26,141 nucleotides of DNA from CAYUNE01 sp964446115 (GTDB lineage Bacteria > Desulfobacterota > Desulfobulbia > Desulfobulbales > Desulfobulbaceae), in the NCBI GenBank assembly GCA_964446115.1, contig CAYUNE010000004.1, positions 1-26,141 of the forward strand, read 5' to 3'. Each line of letters begins with the position of its first letter. Position 1 is the first letter of the stretch. The translations under genes were made by a program, and so were the position numbers. Shown here in pieces: positions 7,649 to 15,802 of this stretch. The notes below the pieces were generated by a model, which worked only from the letters and a program-made list of their open reading frames with translations, did not search any database and was not told the DNA's origin.

Positions 7649-8218
7649 GTCGTCAAAAAATATCCGTCACAGTTTTTCCCATGGAACACCGGCGGGCCGG
7701 AAAGAGAGGCCGATTGGCGCGCCCCTCCGCCGCAACCACAGGGATGCCGAAACAGACGGGAGGGCTCACGCGAAAACAGGGCTCCCGGGACGCATACGAG
7801 ACAACCATGTTTAGCAAGATGATATCACGCCGGCCATCCGAAAGTCCATTATCAATGCAATTTTTTGGGGCTTACTGGCTGAGAATAGAACATATTCTCG
7901 TCTTTCTCAGACCTCTGTCCGCCATGGGCAAGCCCGTTGCATCGGTCGGCGCTATTTCTCTGTTTACGGAGGACAATCAGGCCCTGATCATGCCGGGATG
8001 GGGGGATAAATTCATTGCTTCTTGACAAAGTTACTAGTACATATTTACGAAAAGACGGAACATAACGGCTAAATGCGCTTCAGCCCGGGAGCAAAGAGCA
8101 TGTGATGACGGAAACCCCCTCACACTCTTTCGGCCCCTGTACCACTTCATGCTGCAAAACCGTGATTGGCCGCAGACGGCGCCGAGGTACCCCGAGACCA
8201 TGACGAGGATAAAATCCC
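7649..8218. other. 570-bp intergenic region between divergent operons
   Basis: No convincing gene. A 114-codon plus-strand frame at 7681-8025 has low-complexity Arg/Ser/Gly content, no ribosome-binding site and no family resemblance. The region holds the overlapping inverted repeats at 7879-7910 and a perfect TTGACA at 8022-8027 without a good -10 partner (TTTACG at 16 bp). No riboswitch consensus was recognised. It must contain promoters for the solute-binding/kinase pair (leftward) and the surA-rodZ-recO genes (rightward). Confidence 0.5.
7879..7910. repeat. Two overlapping, mutually exclusive inverted repeats
   Basis: GAGAATA (7881-7887) pairs with TATTCTC (7893-7899) across 5 bases; alternatively CTGAGAA (7879-7885) pairs with TTCTCAG (7904-7910). 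Both stems are perfect over 7 bp and share the left arm, so only one can form in a transcript. On DNA the inner dyad resembles a repressor operator. Confidence 0.45.
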
Positions 8219-9214
8219 ATGAAAAAACAGTATATTATTCTTCTTCTGCTTGCCCTGAACCTGCTGCACTCGCCGCCCCTTCTCCGTGGCGATGTTGTCG
8301 ATCGGGTCGTGGCCGTTGTCGGTGAGGATGTCATCACGCTTTCCGAAGTCAATGAAGAGGGAAAAAGATTATTCTCCCGCATCGTCGAACAGGTTTCCCC
8401 TGACGAGGCTGCCGCCGCGCTCCAACGGGCCCGTGAAAGCATTATTCAGGAACTGATCGACCGGAAAATTCTTGAACAGAAAGCCGCGGAAGCGCAGATC
8501 CAGGTAAGCGATGCCGAGGTGGAAGCGGCTCTGCAACGGGTTCTTGAACGCAACCAGACCAGCCGCGAACAGTTTTCCACCCAGTTGGCGGAAATGGGCA
8601 TGAGCGAGCAGGAATACCGTCGCGGACTCAAAATACGGATCTTACGTTCAAAGTTGATAAACCGTGAAGTCCGTTCCCGCATCATTATTCCGGAAAAAGA
8701 GATCATCGACTACTATGATACCCATTATACGGAACAAATCGGTGACGGCGGCTACTATATTCTGCAGATTGGGTGTACAATACAAGATGAAGACTCGGCA
8801 AGCGAGGCTGAGCGCCGCGCCGCCCTCGACGAGGCACGGGCCCGGGCCGAAAGAGTCAGGTCTCTGGCCCTGAGCGGCCATGATTTCAAGGAACTGGCAA
8901 AGAAATATTCCGACCTGCCTTCGGCCGCGGACGGCGGAGACATCGGCGTGCTTAAAAAAGAAGAGATGGCCTCCTATATGCGCAAGGCCGTTATGGGCCT
9001 GAAACCCGGCCAGATCAGCGAGGTTGTCGAGACACCGGCGGGTTTCCAGATCTTCAAACTGCTCTCGAGCCAGGAAGGCGAAATCATAACCAAGGTTCCC
9101 TTTGCCGCCGCCCAGGATGAAATCCGTGACATCCTCTATGAACAACGACTGAAAGAACAGTATGACAAGTGGCTCAAGTCCATCCGGGAGCAGGTGTACA
9201 TCAAAATTCTTTGA
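8219..9214 (+). CDS. SurA-like periplasmic chaperone / peptidyl-prolyl isomerase
   Basis: Assists folding of outer-membrane proteins in the periplasm. The 331-aa product has a signal peptide (residues 1-24, Leu-rich core), then the SurA N-terminal region (DVVDRVVAVVGEDVITLSEV), a long helical chaperone section (~45-175) and a single parvulin domain (~176-286) with FKELAKKYSD, ADGGDIGVLKKEEM, MGLKPGQISEVVETPAGFQIFKL. E. coli SurA has two parvulin domains and ~430 residues; one-domain versions are common in deltaproteobacteria. AGGAT lies about 10 bases before the ATG. It leads the surA-rodZ-recO run on the plus strand. Confidence 0.92.
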   Translation: MKKQYIILLLLALNLLHSPPLLRGDVVDRVVAVVGEDVITLSEVNEEGKRLFSRIVEQVSPDEAAAALQRARESIIQELIDRKILEQKAAEAQIQVSDAEVEAALQRVLERNQTSREQFSTQLAEMGMSEQEYRRGLKIRILRSKLINREVRSRIIIPEKEIIDYYDTHYTEQIGDGGYYILQIGCTIQDEDSASEAERRAALDEARARAERVRSLALSGHDFKELAKKYSDLPSAADGGDIGVLKKEEMASYMRKAVMGLKPGQISEVVETPAGFQIFKLLSSQEGEIITKVPFAAAQDEIRDILYEQRLKEQYDKWLKSIREQVYIKIL

Positions 9215-9311
9215 TTCGATGGATGAACCTGCGCAATATCATTTCTCTTGACCGACATTGGACAACCCGGGATCCGATCCCGATATCACGACCATTCAGC
9301 ACGGATTCGGC

Positions 9312-10787
9312 ATGGCGAAACAAGAAGACGAAATCCACCGGGAAGAAAACGAAAGCGTTGGCGAACAACTGAAAAAACTGCGCACCGCCAAAGGTGTCAG
9401 TATCGAGGAAGCCGCAGAGGAAACCAAGGTTTCGGCCTCAAACCTCAGGGCCCTGGAGACGGATAACTATGAGGCCCTGCCGGCTGATACCTTCATCCGC
9501 GGTCAGTTGGGCATGTATGCGGCCTATCTTGGTATCGATGGCCGGGAAATCACCGAGCGTTTTTTCCTCGAACGCGACGGTTCCAAGGCGTTGCGGAAAA
9601 GACGGCGCTATGCGGTTGCCAATAACATTCCGCAACCCACAAGCCTGGCGGAACGATCCCAGGTTTCCTCGGCACCGATTGCCATTCTCATACTGGTGTT
9701 GCTGGGACTCATCTTCGCCGGCTACTGCTACTATGCCTCCTGGAATCCCCTTGCCCTGATCACCGGAATGCTGGGAAACGAAGAGCAACCGGCAGCCACC
9801 CCGGTTCAGCTGCAGAACCCTCCGGCCACGGAAACGCCCCAATCCGGGGAATCACCTGAAAAAGCAGCGGTGACAGCTCCGCCGGAAACCGATCCCGCCG
9901 CTCATCCCCAGGCAGCGCAACCCCAGCCGGAGGAGGAGGGCGGTGGAAAGGAATCCCCGCCGCCGTCGGCAGACAGCGGCAACGCCACCGACATCGATGT
10001 CACCATTATCCGCAGGGGGGAAACAGCAACGGATAATGGGCCGCAGGAAGCCGCAGAAGACGGCGATCATACCGTCCCTGCCCAATCAGCCGCCCCCGAA
10101 GACGACCTCAAAAACGACGCCGTTCCCGCCTCCGAAGACCAACCGGCCCTTGAACAGGAGGAGAACCGGACCGAAAACGACTCCGCAGCAATGGCTCAAT
10201 CAGCCCCCGACGCCACGGATCCTGCCGCCGACCAGGCTCCTGCCGGGCCGCAGCCGGACAAGACGGTATCCCCGCCGCAACAACCCCTGTCGCCGCCGGT
10301 TGCGACGCTTCCTGCTGAAGAAGAAACCCAATCTGCCCCGGTTCCTCCTCCGGCGGCAGACGCCGACAACAACGACACAGCGCCCCCCGGGACCACTTCG
10401 GCAAAAACGGCGGAAACTGATGACAACCTCCCTTCCCCCGCCACCGAACAGAACAGCGAAGACGAAGCCGGAGAGGTCATCGCCGTTTATGCGGCGGCCA
10501 GAAAAAAAAGATTGAAAAATGTTCCGGGGGAGAAAACCTACAGCCTGCAGGCCACCTTTACGGAAAATACCTGGGTGCAAGTCACCCTGGACGGCGAACA
10601 ACTGGAACGGCGCTTCTTTATGACCGGAGATCACCAGGAATGGGAAGACTTCCGCTCCATACAACTTGTCTTTGGCCGGCCCGACAGTGCCGTCATCCTG
10701 CTCAACGGCGAAACCGTGCTCTTTCCCCGGGATAGCGGCGACACCGCCATCCTGTCGATTCCCGACGATATCCCTGCGGCTGAATGA
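9312..10787 (+). CDS. rodZ: RodZ-like cell-shape protein (HTH, TM, long linker, DUF4115)
   Basis: Membrane protein that links MreB to the elongation machinery. From the ATG at 9312 the product has 491 aa: HTH_25 domain at ~16-70 (GEQLKKLRTAKGVSIEEAAE, then TKVSASNLRALETDNYEALPADTFIRGQL), a basic stretch RKRRR, one TM helix at ~122-142, an acidic Pro/Ala-rich periplasmic linker of about 230 residues, and the C-terminal DUF4115 beta domain in the last ~85 residues (TYSLQATFTENTWVQVTLDG...). The frame is open back to a TTG at 9258, but MAKQED is the natural start; no strong ribosome-binding site supports either. The linker is longer than in E. coli RodZ. The stop overlaps the recO start. Confidence 0.88.
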   Translation: MAKQEDEIHREENESVGEQLKKLRTAKGVSIEEAAEETKVSASNLRALETDNYEALPADTFIRGQLGMYAAYLGIDGREITERFFLERDGSKALRKRRRYAVANNIPQPTSLAERSQVSSAPIAILILVLLGLIFAGYCYYASWNPLALITGMLGNEEQPAATPVQLQNPPATETPQSGESPEKAAVTAPPETDPAAHPQAAQPQPEEEGGGKESPPPSADSGNATDIDVTIIRRGETATDNGPQEAAEDGDHTVPAQSAAPEDDLKNDAVPASEDQPALEQEENRTENDSAAMAQSAPDATDPAADQAPAGPQPDKTVSPPQQPLSPPVATLPAEEETQSAPVPPPAADADNNDTAPPGTTSAKTAETDDNLPSPATEQNSEDEAGEVIAVYAAARKKRLKNVPGEKTYSLQATFTENTWVQVTLDGEQLERRFFMTGDHQEWEDFRSIQLVFGRPDSAVILLNGETVLFPRDSGDTAILSIPDDIPAAE

Positions 10788-11545
10788 ATGTTCGGCGGAG
10801 CCGGGGAATTATTCTTGCCGTCGGCGATCACGGAGAGTCCGACAAGATCGTCACCCTGTACAGTCCCGATCTCGGCCGGGCCACGGCCATTGCCAAGGGG
10901 GCGAAACGCAGTAAAAAACGTTTTGTCAACAAGCTGGAGGAATTTACCTGCCTCCGCATCTTTTATCGGAGGGGAAAGCGCGGAGGGTTGATCTTTCTCG
11001 GCGAGGCCGAGCTGGAAAACGCCTTTCTCTCCCTGCGGCGACACTATGATCGCTTTGTGGTCGCCACCATGATCTGTGAACTGATCAACCTCTTCACCGG
11101 AGAGCAGGATCCCGATCCCCGCCTCTATTCCCTCCTCGCCTGGAGCTTCCGCTTTCTGGACAGGGGTAACTCGCCGCTGCGGGCCGCAATCTTCTTTCAC
11201 CTTAAAATTCTCAGCCTGACGGGATATCAACCTGATCTGTTTCGCTGCCGGAGTTGTGGAGAGCCGGTGGGCCAAAGCCGGCAATATGGCTTCCAGGCCG
11301 GCAGCGGCTCGCTTTTCTGCGCCGGCTGCCGCCGACAAAAATATCCATCATCTCAGTCCCTTTCCCTGCGCACCGTCAAAATCCTGCAACGCATCCAGAG
11401 CCTGGAGCCGCCCATGCTCGAGCGGTTGCACTTTGATGCGGCAACCATCCGCGAGACCCTGGCCATGCTTCACCGCTACAGCCGTCATCTCCTGCAACGG
11501 GAAATCCGCTCCCACCGCCTTGTGGATGCACTGCAACGGTTATGA
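10784..11545 (+). CDS. recO: DNA repair protein RecO
   Basis: Loads RecA on SSB-coated single-stranded DNA in the RecFOR pathway. The 253-aa product begins with the OB-fold domain (RGIILAVGDHGESDKIVTLYSPDLG, then AKGAKRSKKRF), followed by a helical domain with an inserted zinc finger C155-x2-C158 ... C179-x2-C182. The ATG overlaps the rodZ stop (ATGA at 10784-10787), showing translational coupling. Length and motif order match the family. It ends 13 bp before the convergent biotin ligase gene. Confidence 0.94.
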   Translation: MNVRRSRGIILAVGDHGESDKIVTLYSPDLGRATAIAKGAKRSKKRFVNKLEEFTCLRIFYRRGKRGGLIFLGEAELENAFLSLRRHYDRFVVATMICELINLFTGEQDPDPRLYSLLAWSFRFLDRGNSPLRAAIFFHLKILSLTGYQPDLFRCRSCGEPVGQSRQYGFQAGSGSLFCAGCRRQKYPSSQSLSLRTVKILQRIQSLEPPMLERLHFDAATIRETLAMLHRYSRHLLQREIRSHRLVDALQRL

Positions 11546-11558
11546 AGCAATAATCCGA

Positions 11559-12506
11559 CTATTCCAGATATTCCACCTCTCCGGCATATTCGGTAACGAG
11601 AGTACCGTCATCCAGACGCATGAGCAGGCCGCCGCTGTCATCAACCGCTTCGACAACGGCCTCGTACAGTGGACTGCGCACAACATCATGGCCATAACGC
11701 ACCCGACGCCCCGGAGTATCGCTGAGACGACGCCAGCTCTCCAGCACCAACGAACCGGATGTACCGGCCGTCTCCTCCCCTTCCGCCGCCAGCGTCCGTT
11801 CTTCTTCGAAATGAACAAGGCCGATATTCCAGGTAAGTTTCGCCAGCAACCTGGCGGCGACCGCAACGATATCCACCTCCCTTCCCAACACCTGTCGCAT
11901 GCTGACGGCCGTCCTTTGCAACTCTCCGGGAAACCGCGAATTATTTGAGTTGATACCGATACCGATCAGATGATACAGCTCGCCGCGGTGGGGGCCGGTA
12001 ACCGTCCGGCTCAAAATTCCGGCTATTTTGCGCTCGTCCACCAGGACATCGTTGACCCATTTGATCCAGGCATTGATTCCGGCATGGCGAACGGTCTCGC
12101 AACAGGCGGTGCCCACGGCAAGGGGAAGCAGACGGGCAAACTCCGGCAACAGTGAATCGGCCCAGGCCAGGGCCAGCCACACCCCGCCGGTGGGAGCGTG
12201 CCAGAAACGGTCAAAACGGCCGGTACCGCCTGTGAGTTCATCGGCCATCACCACGGTTCCGGCGGCAAGGGAACGGTGGTGCGCCTCGGCCTCGGCCACC
12301 ATCTCCCGCAACCGATCCATACAGCGATCAAGTCGCCCATGATGCTCGATCACACAGCCAACCGGCGCTCCGTAGGCAAGAATGCGAAGAACAACTTCCC
12401 GGGGAAGAGATCGGCGGCGCAGAGACTCCTCCTCGGCCAGAAACCGGGGGAGCAGGGTCGATAGCAAGGAACGGCGAATGGACAAACCTACGGAACCTGT
12501 TGCCAA
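11559..12506 (-). CDS. birA: Biotin--protein ligase with divergent active-site loop
   Basis: Attaches biotin to acceptor lysines via biotinyl-5'-AMP. Visible landmarks: TGGTGRFDRFWHAPTGG (~92-108), WVNDVLVDERKIAGIL (150-165), GIGINSNN (182-189) and a C-terminal SH3-like domain (GRRVRYG, YEAVVEAVDDSGGLLMRLDDG). There is no N-terminal HTH, so it is not a BirA-type repressor. The biotin-adenylate loop reads GTGRFDR where GRGRRGR is usual: two arginines are kept, the first is Thr. The start is problematic: the first start codon is TTG at 12506 without a ribosome-binding site, and the frame runs unbroken upstream to the TAG that ends the biotinyl-domain gene. A GTG at residue 52 would still leave the catalytic core. 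Confidence 0.82.
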   Translation of the reverse strand: MATGSVGLSIRRSLLSTLLPRFLAEEESLRRRSLPREVVLRILAYGAPVGCVIEHHGRLDRCMDRLREMVAEAEAHHRSLAAGTVVMADELTGGTGRFDRFWHAPTGGVWLALAWADSLLPEFARLLPLAVGTACCETVRHAGINAWIKWVNDVLVDERKIAGILSRTVTGPHRGELYHLIGIGINSNNSRFPGELQRTAVSMRQVLGREVDIVAVAARLLAKLTWNIGLVHFEEERTLAAEGEETAGTSGSLVLESWRRLSDTPGRRVRYGHDVVRSPLYEAVVEAVDDSGGLLMRLDDGTLVTEYAGEVEYLE

Positions 12507-12566
12507 TAGCTGCTGGGCGGCAAAATTTTCAAAAAGGGGCGGGAGGCCAGCGGGGAGCTTTTCCGG

Positions 12567-13214
12567 CTATTCCCAGCCGGCCTTGACCTTGGTGATGATT
12601 TTCTGGATCAACGGCAGTTTCTCCTTGGCGCAGACACCGATGAGCGGATCGCCCTGATTAAGAGAGTCGCCGGGTTTGAAGTAGACGGAGTGTATGATGC
12701 CGGCCTCGCCGTCATAGTGCAGGGGGGTATCCCGTTTCATCAGCGACATGGTGAACACCTCTTCGCCCGGCCGGATGAACACGGACCGCGCCCCCTTTTT
12801 GTTGATGCGGGCCTGGATATCCAGGGCAAAATAGTATCTGGCCCGCTCCGGCGCCGGAAAAATAAACAACACCTCCTGGAGAATCGCCTCGATGATCTCC
12901 TTTTTCTTCAAAGGATGCTTGATGGTCAACAACTTTTCCCCGGCCTCGACAAACTGGCTCTCCACCTCTTTTTTGATATAGGAGATGGTTCCGTTTGTCT
13001 TTGATGAGATGATTTTGGGATTGCGTTCCCTGGTGATTTCATACAGGGCAGTGCCCGGAATATGTTTCCACTCGCCGCTGGGTCCCCGGACCTCGCCATC
13101 CTCATCCACCTTGAAGCGGATCTTTCCGCTGTGGACGGCATGGACATCCACGTAATCGTAGGGATCCGACTTATAGCGGTTGATTATCTCGTCAAAATGA
13201 ATTTCCTGGGACAT
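12567..13214 (-). CDS. Biotinyl/lipoyl-domain protein (likely biotin acceptor)
   Basis: The 215-aa product contains two barrel-sandwich-like segments: ~66-103 (KIISSKTNGTISYI ... FVEAGEKLLTIKHP) and ~148-195 (EEVFTMSLMKRDTPLHYDGE ... VYFKPGDSLNQGDPLIGV). The second matches the biotinyl-domain layout, with LMKR in place of the usual AMKM; K160 would be the biotinylated lysine. The first segment lacks an obvious MK motif. A biotin ligase gene follows immediately on the same strand, which supports a biotin-acceptor role. No carboxylase catalytic subunit is adjacent, so the enzyme partner is unknown. The stop is TAG and the frame continues open into the ligase. Confidence 0.75.
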   Translation of the reverse strand: MSQEIHFDEIINRYKSDPYDYVDVHAVHSGKIRFKVDEDGEVRGPSGEWKHIPGTALYEITRERNPKIISSKTNGTISYIKKEVESQFVEAGEKLLTIKHPLKKKEIIEAILQEVLFIFPAPERARYYFALDIQARINKKGARSVFIRPGEEVFTMSLMKRDTPLHYDGEAGIIHSVYFKPGDSLNQGDPLIGVCAKEKLPLIQKIITKVKAGWE

Positions 13215-13318
13215 TGACTCTCACATCGAAATGATGGATTGTGCCGCCGTAACTCATCACGGGGCAAGCAACTGAGGTTGGAAAACATATACCGGTTACG
13301 TGCCGCCTGCCCGGGCGA

Positions 13319-13831
13319 TCAATGGCCATGCCCTCCCGAAGCGGGCGCATGGGTCCGGTGGCCATGACCGGAAGCACGACTGATGGTGAAAAAGGGCTCC
13401 TGCAGCGGCTGCAGGTCGACAAGTGTGCAGGCAACCGCCTTGGCCTGGCTGTTGATGAACTGCCGGGTCCCGCTCTTGTATTCCTGCTCCGAACCTGCCT
13501 TGAAAATGTCGTGCAGTACCCATTCCTGCCGGTCCGCATATTGTCCGGCATCATCAAAAAATTCACAGTGGACCCTGACATTGCGCACATCCTCACTGCC
13601 GTGGTTGGCAATGAGAAAGGTCCCGTCCACAGCATTGCCGGCCTTGCCCAGTACGGCATATCTCTTCAGCTCCAGCTTGTCCAGCAGCCGGGCGGCATCG
13701 GCGGAGGGCACGTGATCACTGACGAAAAGTCCCTTGGGAGTAAGCGCTGAGCTGGTTTTTTCCAGGCCGACCCACACCGCAATCACAATGAGCAAGCAGA
13801 GCAAAATGTTTGCCAAGGTTTTCTTGTCCAT
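13319..13831 (-). CDS. Membrane-anchored periplasmic protein with His-rich tail
   Basis: From the ATG at 13831, preceded by GGAGG at 5 bases, the product has 170 aa; an upstream in-frame ATG at 13843 is less likely because the GGAGG lies after it. One TM helix at ~6-23 anchors it with the rest outside. Residues ~55-150 look like a small beta-sandwich: GTFLIANHGSEDVRNVRVHC, then a FFDDAGQY turn and VACTLVDLQPL, reminiscent of FxLYD-type domains. The last 16 residues (GHGHRTHAPASGGHGH) carry five His in GH pairs plus one more, a plausible metal-binding tail. No function can be assigned. Confidence 0.72.
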   Translation of the reverse strand: MDKKTLANILLCLLIVIAVWVGLEKTSSALTPKGLFVSDHVPSADAARLLDKLELKRYAVLGKAGNAVDGTFLIANHGSEDVRNVRVHCEFFDDAGQYADRQEWVLHDIFKAGSEQEYKSGTRQFINSQAKAVACTLVDLQPLQEPFFTISRASGHGHRTHAPASGGHGH

Positions 13832-13868
13832 GACATCCTCCATATGTTAATATGCACAGTTTCAGTAT

Positions 13869-13897
13869 TCTATACTTTCAGTTCGACGGGAAGGCAA
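13869..13897 (-). promoter_or_regulatory. Promoter for the His-tailed membrane protein gene
   Basis: On the minus strand TTGCCT (13897-13892) and TATAGA (13874-13869) are separated by 17 bp; TAGAAT two bases on is an alternative -10. The start codon at 13831 is about 31 bases downstream of the expected transcript start, with GGAGG between. Confidence 0.5.
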
Positions 13898-13928
13898 CCC
13901 AATTTTAGCCGTAACTCCACCAACCAAA

Positions 13929-14666
13929 ATGGCCACGGATAAACCCACCGACGATCTCTATCGGCAGCATCCGCCGGACCGGGACTTTACCTTCAACGAG
14001 ACGGTTGCCCGGGTCTTTGACGATATGCTGGACCGGTCAGTCCCCTGTTATGCCGAGGTAATAGACCATTGCGCCCGTCTGCTGGAATGTTTCATCGCCC
14101 CCGGAGACACCATCTACGATCTGGGCTGTTCCACGGGAACGACCCTGCTGCAGCTCTCCCGCCTGCTGGCCGGACATTCGCTTCATTATATCGGCATTGA
14201 CAGCTCGTCGGCAATGATAAAAAAAGCCCGCTCAAAGGCGGCAATGTTTTCCAAAAGCGACCGGATTCGCTTTCAACGGGACGATATCACGACGATCCGT
14301 TTCAGCAACGCCGGAGCGATCCTCTGCAACTATACCCTGCAGTTCGTCCGGCCGATGATCAGGCAGGAGTTTGTCCGGGGTCTTTTCTCCTCTCTGCGGG
14401 ACGGCGGCATTCTGTTGCTCAGTGAAAAGATTATCTGCCCCCATCCGCGCCTCAACAGGGAGTTTATCGGCATGCACCACCGTTTCAAACGCGAAAGGGG
14501 ATATTCCGAACTGGAAATTGCCAACAAGCGTGAGGCCCTGGAAAACGTCCTTATTCCCTTCACTGTTCGCGAAAACAAAAAACTACTGCGCCAGGCGGGT
14601 TTCAGCGGGGTGGAGACATTTTTCCAGTGGTTCAACTTCGTCTCTTTCGTGGCCGTCAAAGAGTAA
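13929..14666 (+). CDS. cmoA: Carboxy-S-adenosyl-L-methionine synthase CmoA
   Basis: Converts S-adenosylmethionine and prephenate into carboxy-SAM, used by CmoB to make 5-oxyacetyluridine at tRNA position 34. The 245-aa product has the class I methyltransferase fold with IYDLGCSTGTTL (62-73), the acidic-loop IGIDSSSAMIKKARSKA, RFQRDDITTI, and CNYTLQFV. ATG at 13929 opens MATDKPTDDLYRQ, matching the family N-terminus. cmoB follows 46 bp downstream. The ribosome-binding site is weak. Confidence 0.93.
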   Translation: MATDKPTDDLYRQHPPDRDFTFNETVARVFDDMLDRSVPCYAEVIDHCARLLECFIAPGDTIYDLGCSTGTTLLQLSRLLAGHSLHYIGIDSSSAMIKKARSKAAMFSKSDRIRFQRDDITTIRFSNAGAILCNYTLQFVRPMIRQEFVRGLFSSLRDGGILLLSEKIICPHPRLNREFIGMHHRFKRERGYSELEIANKREALENVLIPFTVRENKKLLRQAGFSGVETFFQWFNFVSFVAVKE

Positions 14667-14712
14667 AAGGACCCGTCGCCACCTGACTGAACAGCAGCCC
14701 CCTTCTTACTAC

Positions 14713-15672
14713 ATGGAATATCTGAACTTTCTTCCCGACGCCCATCGCGGTGAAATAGAAAAAATCAGCCGCGACCGGCGGCGTTGGGCAAGCCAGAACA
14801 AAAAGGGATTCCTCCGCTACCGTTTGCCCATGCAGTCCATTTCGTCATTGCGGGCCGCCTGGTGTGATTTCGATGGCGATGTGGTACGCATTGGCGCAAA
14901 AAACGAACTCAATGATGAGCAGCGGCAGAAAGTCAAACAGGCCCTGCGTGCCTTTATGCCCTGGCGTAAGGGCCCCTTTTCCGTGTTCGGCATCGAAATC
15001 GACGCCGAATGGCGAAGCGAGCGCAAGTGGAACCGGGTTCTGCCGGTACTCCCCGACCTGCGGGACCGGGTTGTCGCCGATATCGGCTGCAACAACGGCT
15101 ATTACATGTTTCGCATGGCTGCGCACCGACCGCGACTGGTGCTCGGCTTTGAACCCCACGTCCAGCACTGGTACTGCTTCCGGACCCTGAACTCCCTGGC
15201 GGCCCAGGCCAATCTGACCGCCGACCTGCTGGGGGTGGAGCATCTGCATCTCTTTCCGGATTGCTTTGACTGCATCTTCCTCATGGGTATCATCTACCAT
15301 CGCCACTCCCCCATCGATGTCCTGCGGGACGCCCGGACAGCCCTCAAGGCAGGCGGCAGACTCATTGTTGAATCCCAGGCCGTTCCCGGAGATGATCCCG
15401 TAGCCCTCTTTCCACGCAAAACCTACTGCAAGGCACCCGGAGTCTGGTTCGTCCCCACCGCCGCCTGTCTGCATAACTGGCTTGAACGGGCCGGTTTTAC
15501 GCAGGTTGATCTCTTTTGTTCCCATGCCATGTCAGGCAGGGAGCAACGGGCCACCGAGTGGATGATCTATGAATCATATGAAGATTTTATTGACAACGAC
15601 AATACCCATCTTACAATAGAGGGTTATCCCGCTCCCCGGCGGGTCTTTTTTCAGGCACTCAAGAAATCCTGA
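14713..15672 (+). CDS. cmoB: tRNA U34 carboxymethyltransferase CmoB
   Basis: Transfers the carboxymethyl group from carboxy-SAM to 5-hydroxyuridine 34 in tRNA. From the ATG at 14713 the product has 319 aa (E. coli ~323). Landmarks: FMPWRKGPFSVFGIEIDAEWRS (81-102), KWNRVLP, the SAM loop VADIGCNNGYYMFRM (121-134), LMGIIYHRHSPIDVL, and the C-terminal EQRATEWMIYES and EGYPAPRRVFF. The frame is open far upstream inside cmoA, but homology supports the start near 14713. The SAM loop reads GCNNG instead of GCGSG. Downstream of cmoA, as in many genomes. Confidence 0.93.
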   Translation: MEYLNFLPDAHRGEIEKISRDRRRWASQNKKGFLRYRLPMQSISSLRAAWCDFDGDVVRIGAKNELNDEQRQKVKQALRAFMPWRKGPFSVFGIEIDAEWRSERKWNRVLPVLPDLRDRVVADIGCNNGYYMFRMAAHRPRLVLGFEPHVQHWYCFRTLNSLAAQANLTADLLGVEHLHLFPDCFDCIFLMGIIYHRHSPIDVLRDARTALKAGGRLIVESQAVPGDDPVALFPRKTYCKAPGVWFVPTAACLHNWLERAGFTQVDLFCSHAMSGREQRATEWMIYESYEDFIDNDNTHLTIEGYPAPRRVFFQALKKS

Positions 15673-15802
15673 CCCGTATATCCCATGCCCCAGGCTCGCC
15701 CGCGTCAGCGGCTGAACCGGGCTGTGAAACAAACAGAAGACAACTGCATCGCGGCCGGCCGGTCCCGCGACTCAACCCACTGATTAAAAGGACAACTGAA
15801 CC

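Noticed and set aside
7681..8025. 114-codon open frame in the gap before surA
   Set aside because: No ribosome-binding site, an irregular composition and no similarity I recognise; the gap is better read as regulatory.
8022..8049. Perfect TTGACA as the surA promoter
   Set aside because: The best -10 at 16-17 bp (TTTACG, TTACGA) matches at most 3 of 6 bases, so it is not called as a promoter.
9840..10480. Possible tandem repeat DNA in rodZ
   Set aside because: The Pro/Ala/Glu-rich stretch is a low-complexity protein linker; no regular nucleotide repeat unit was found.
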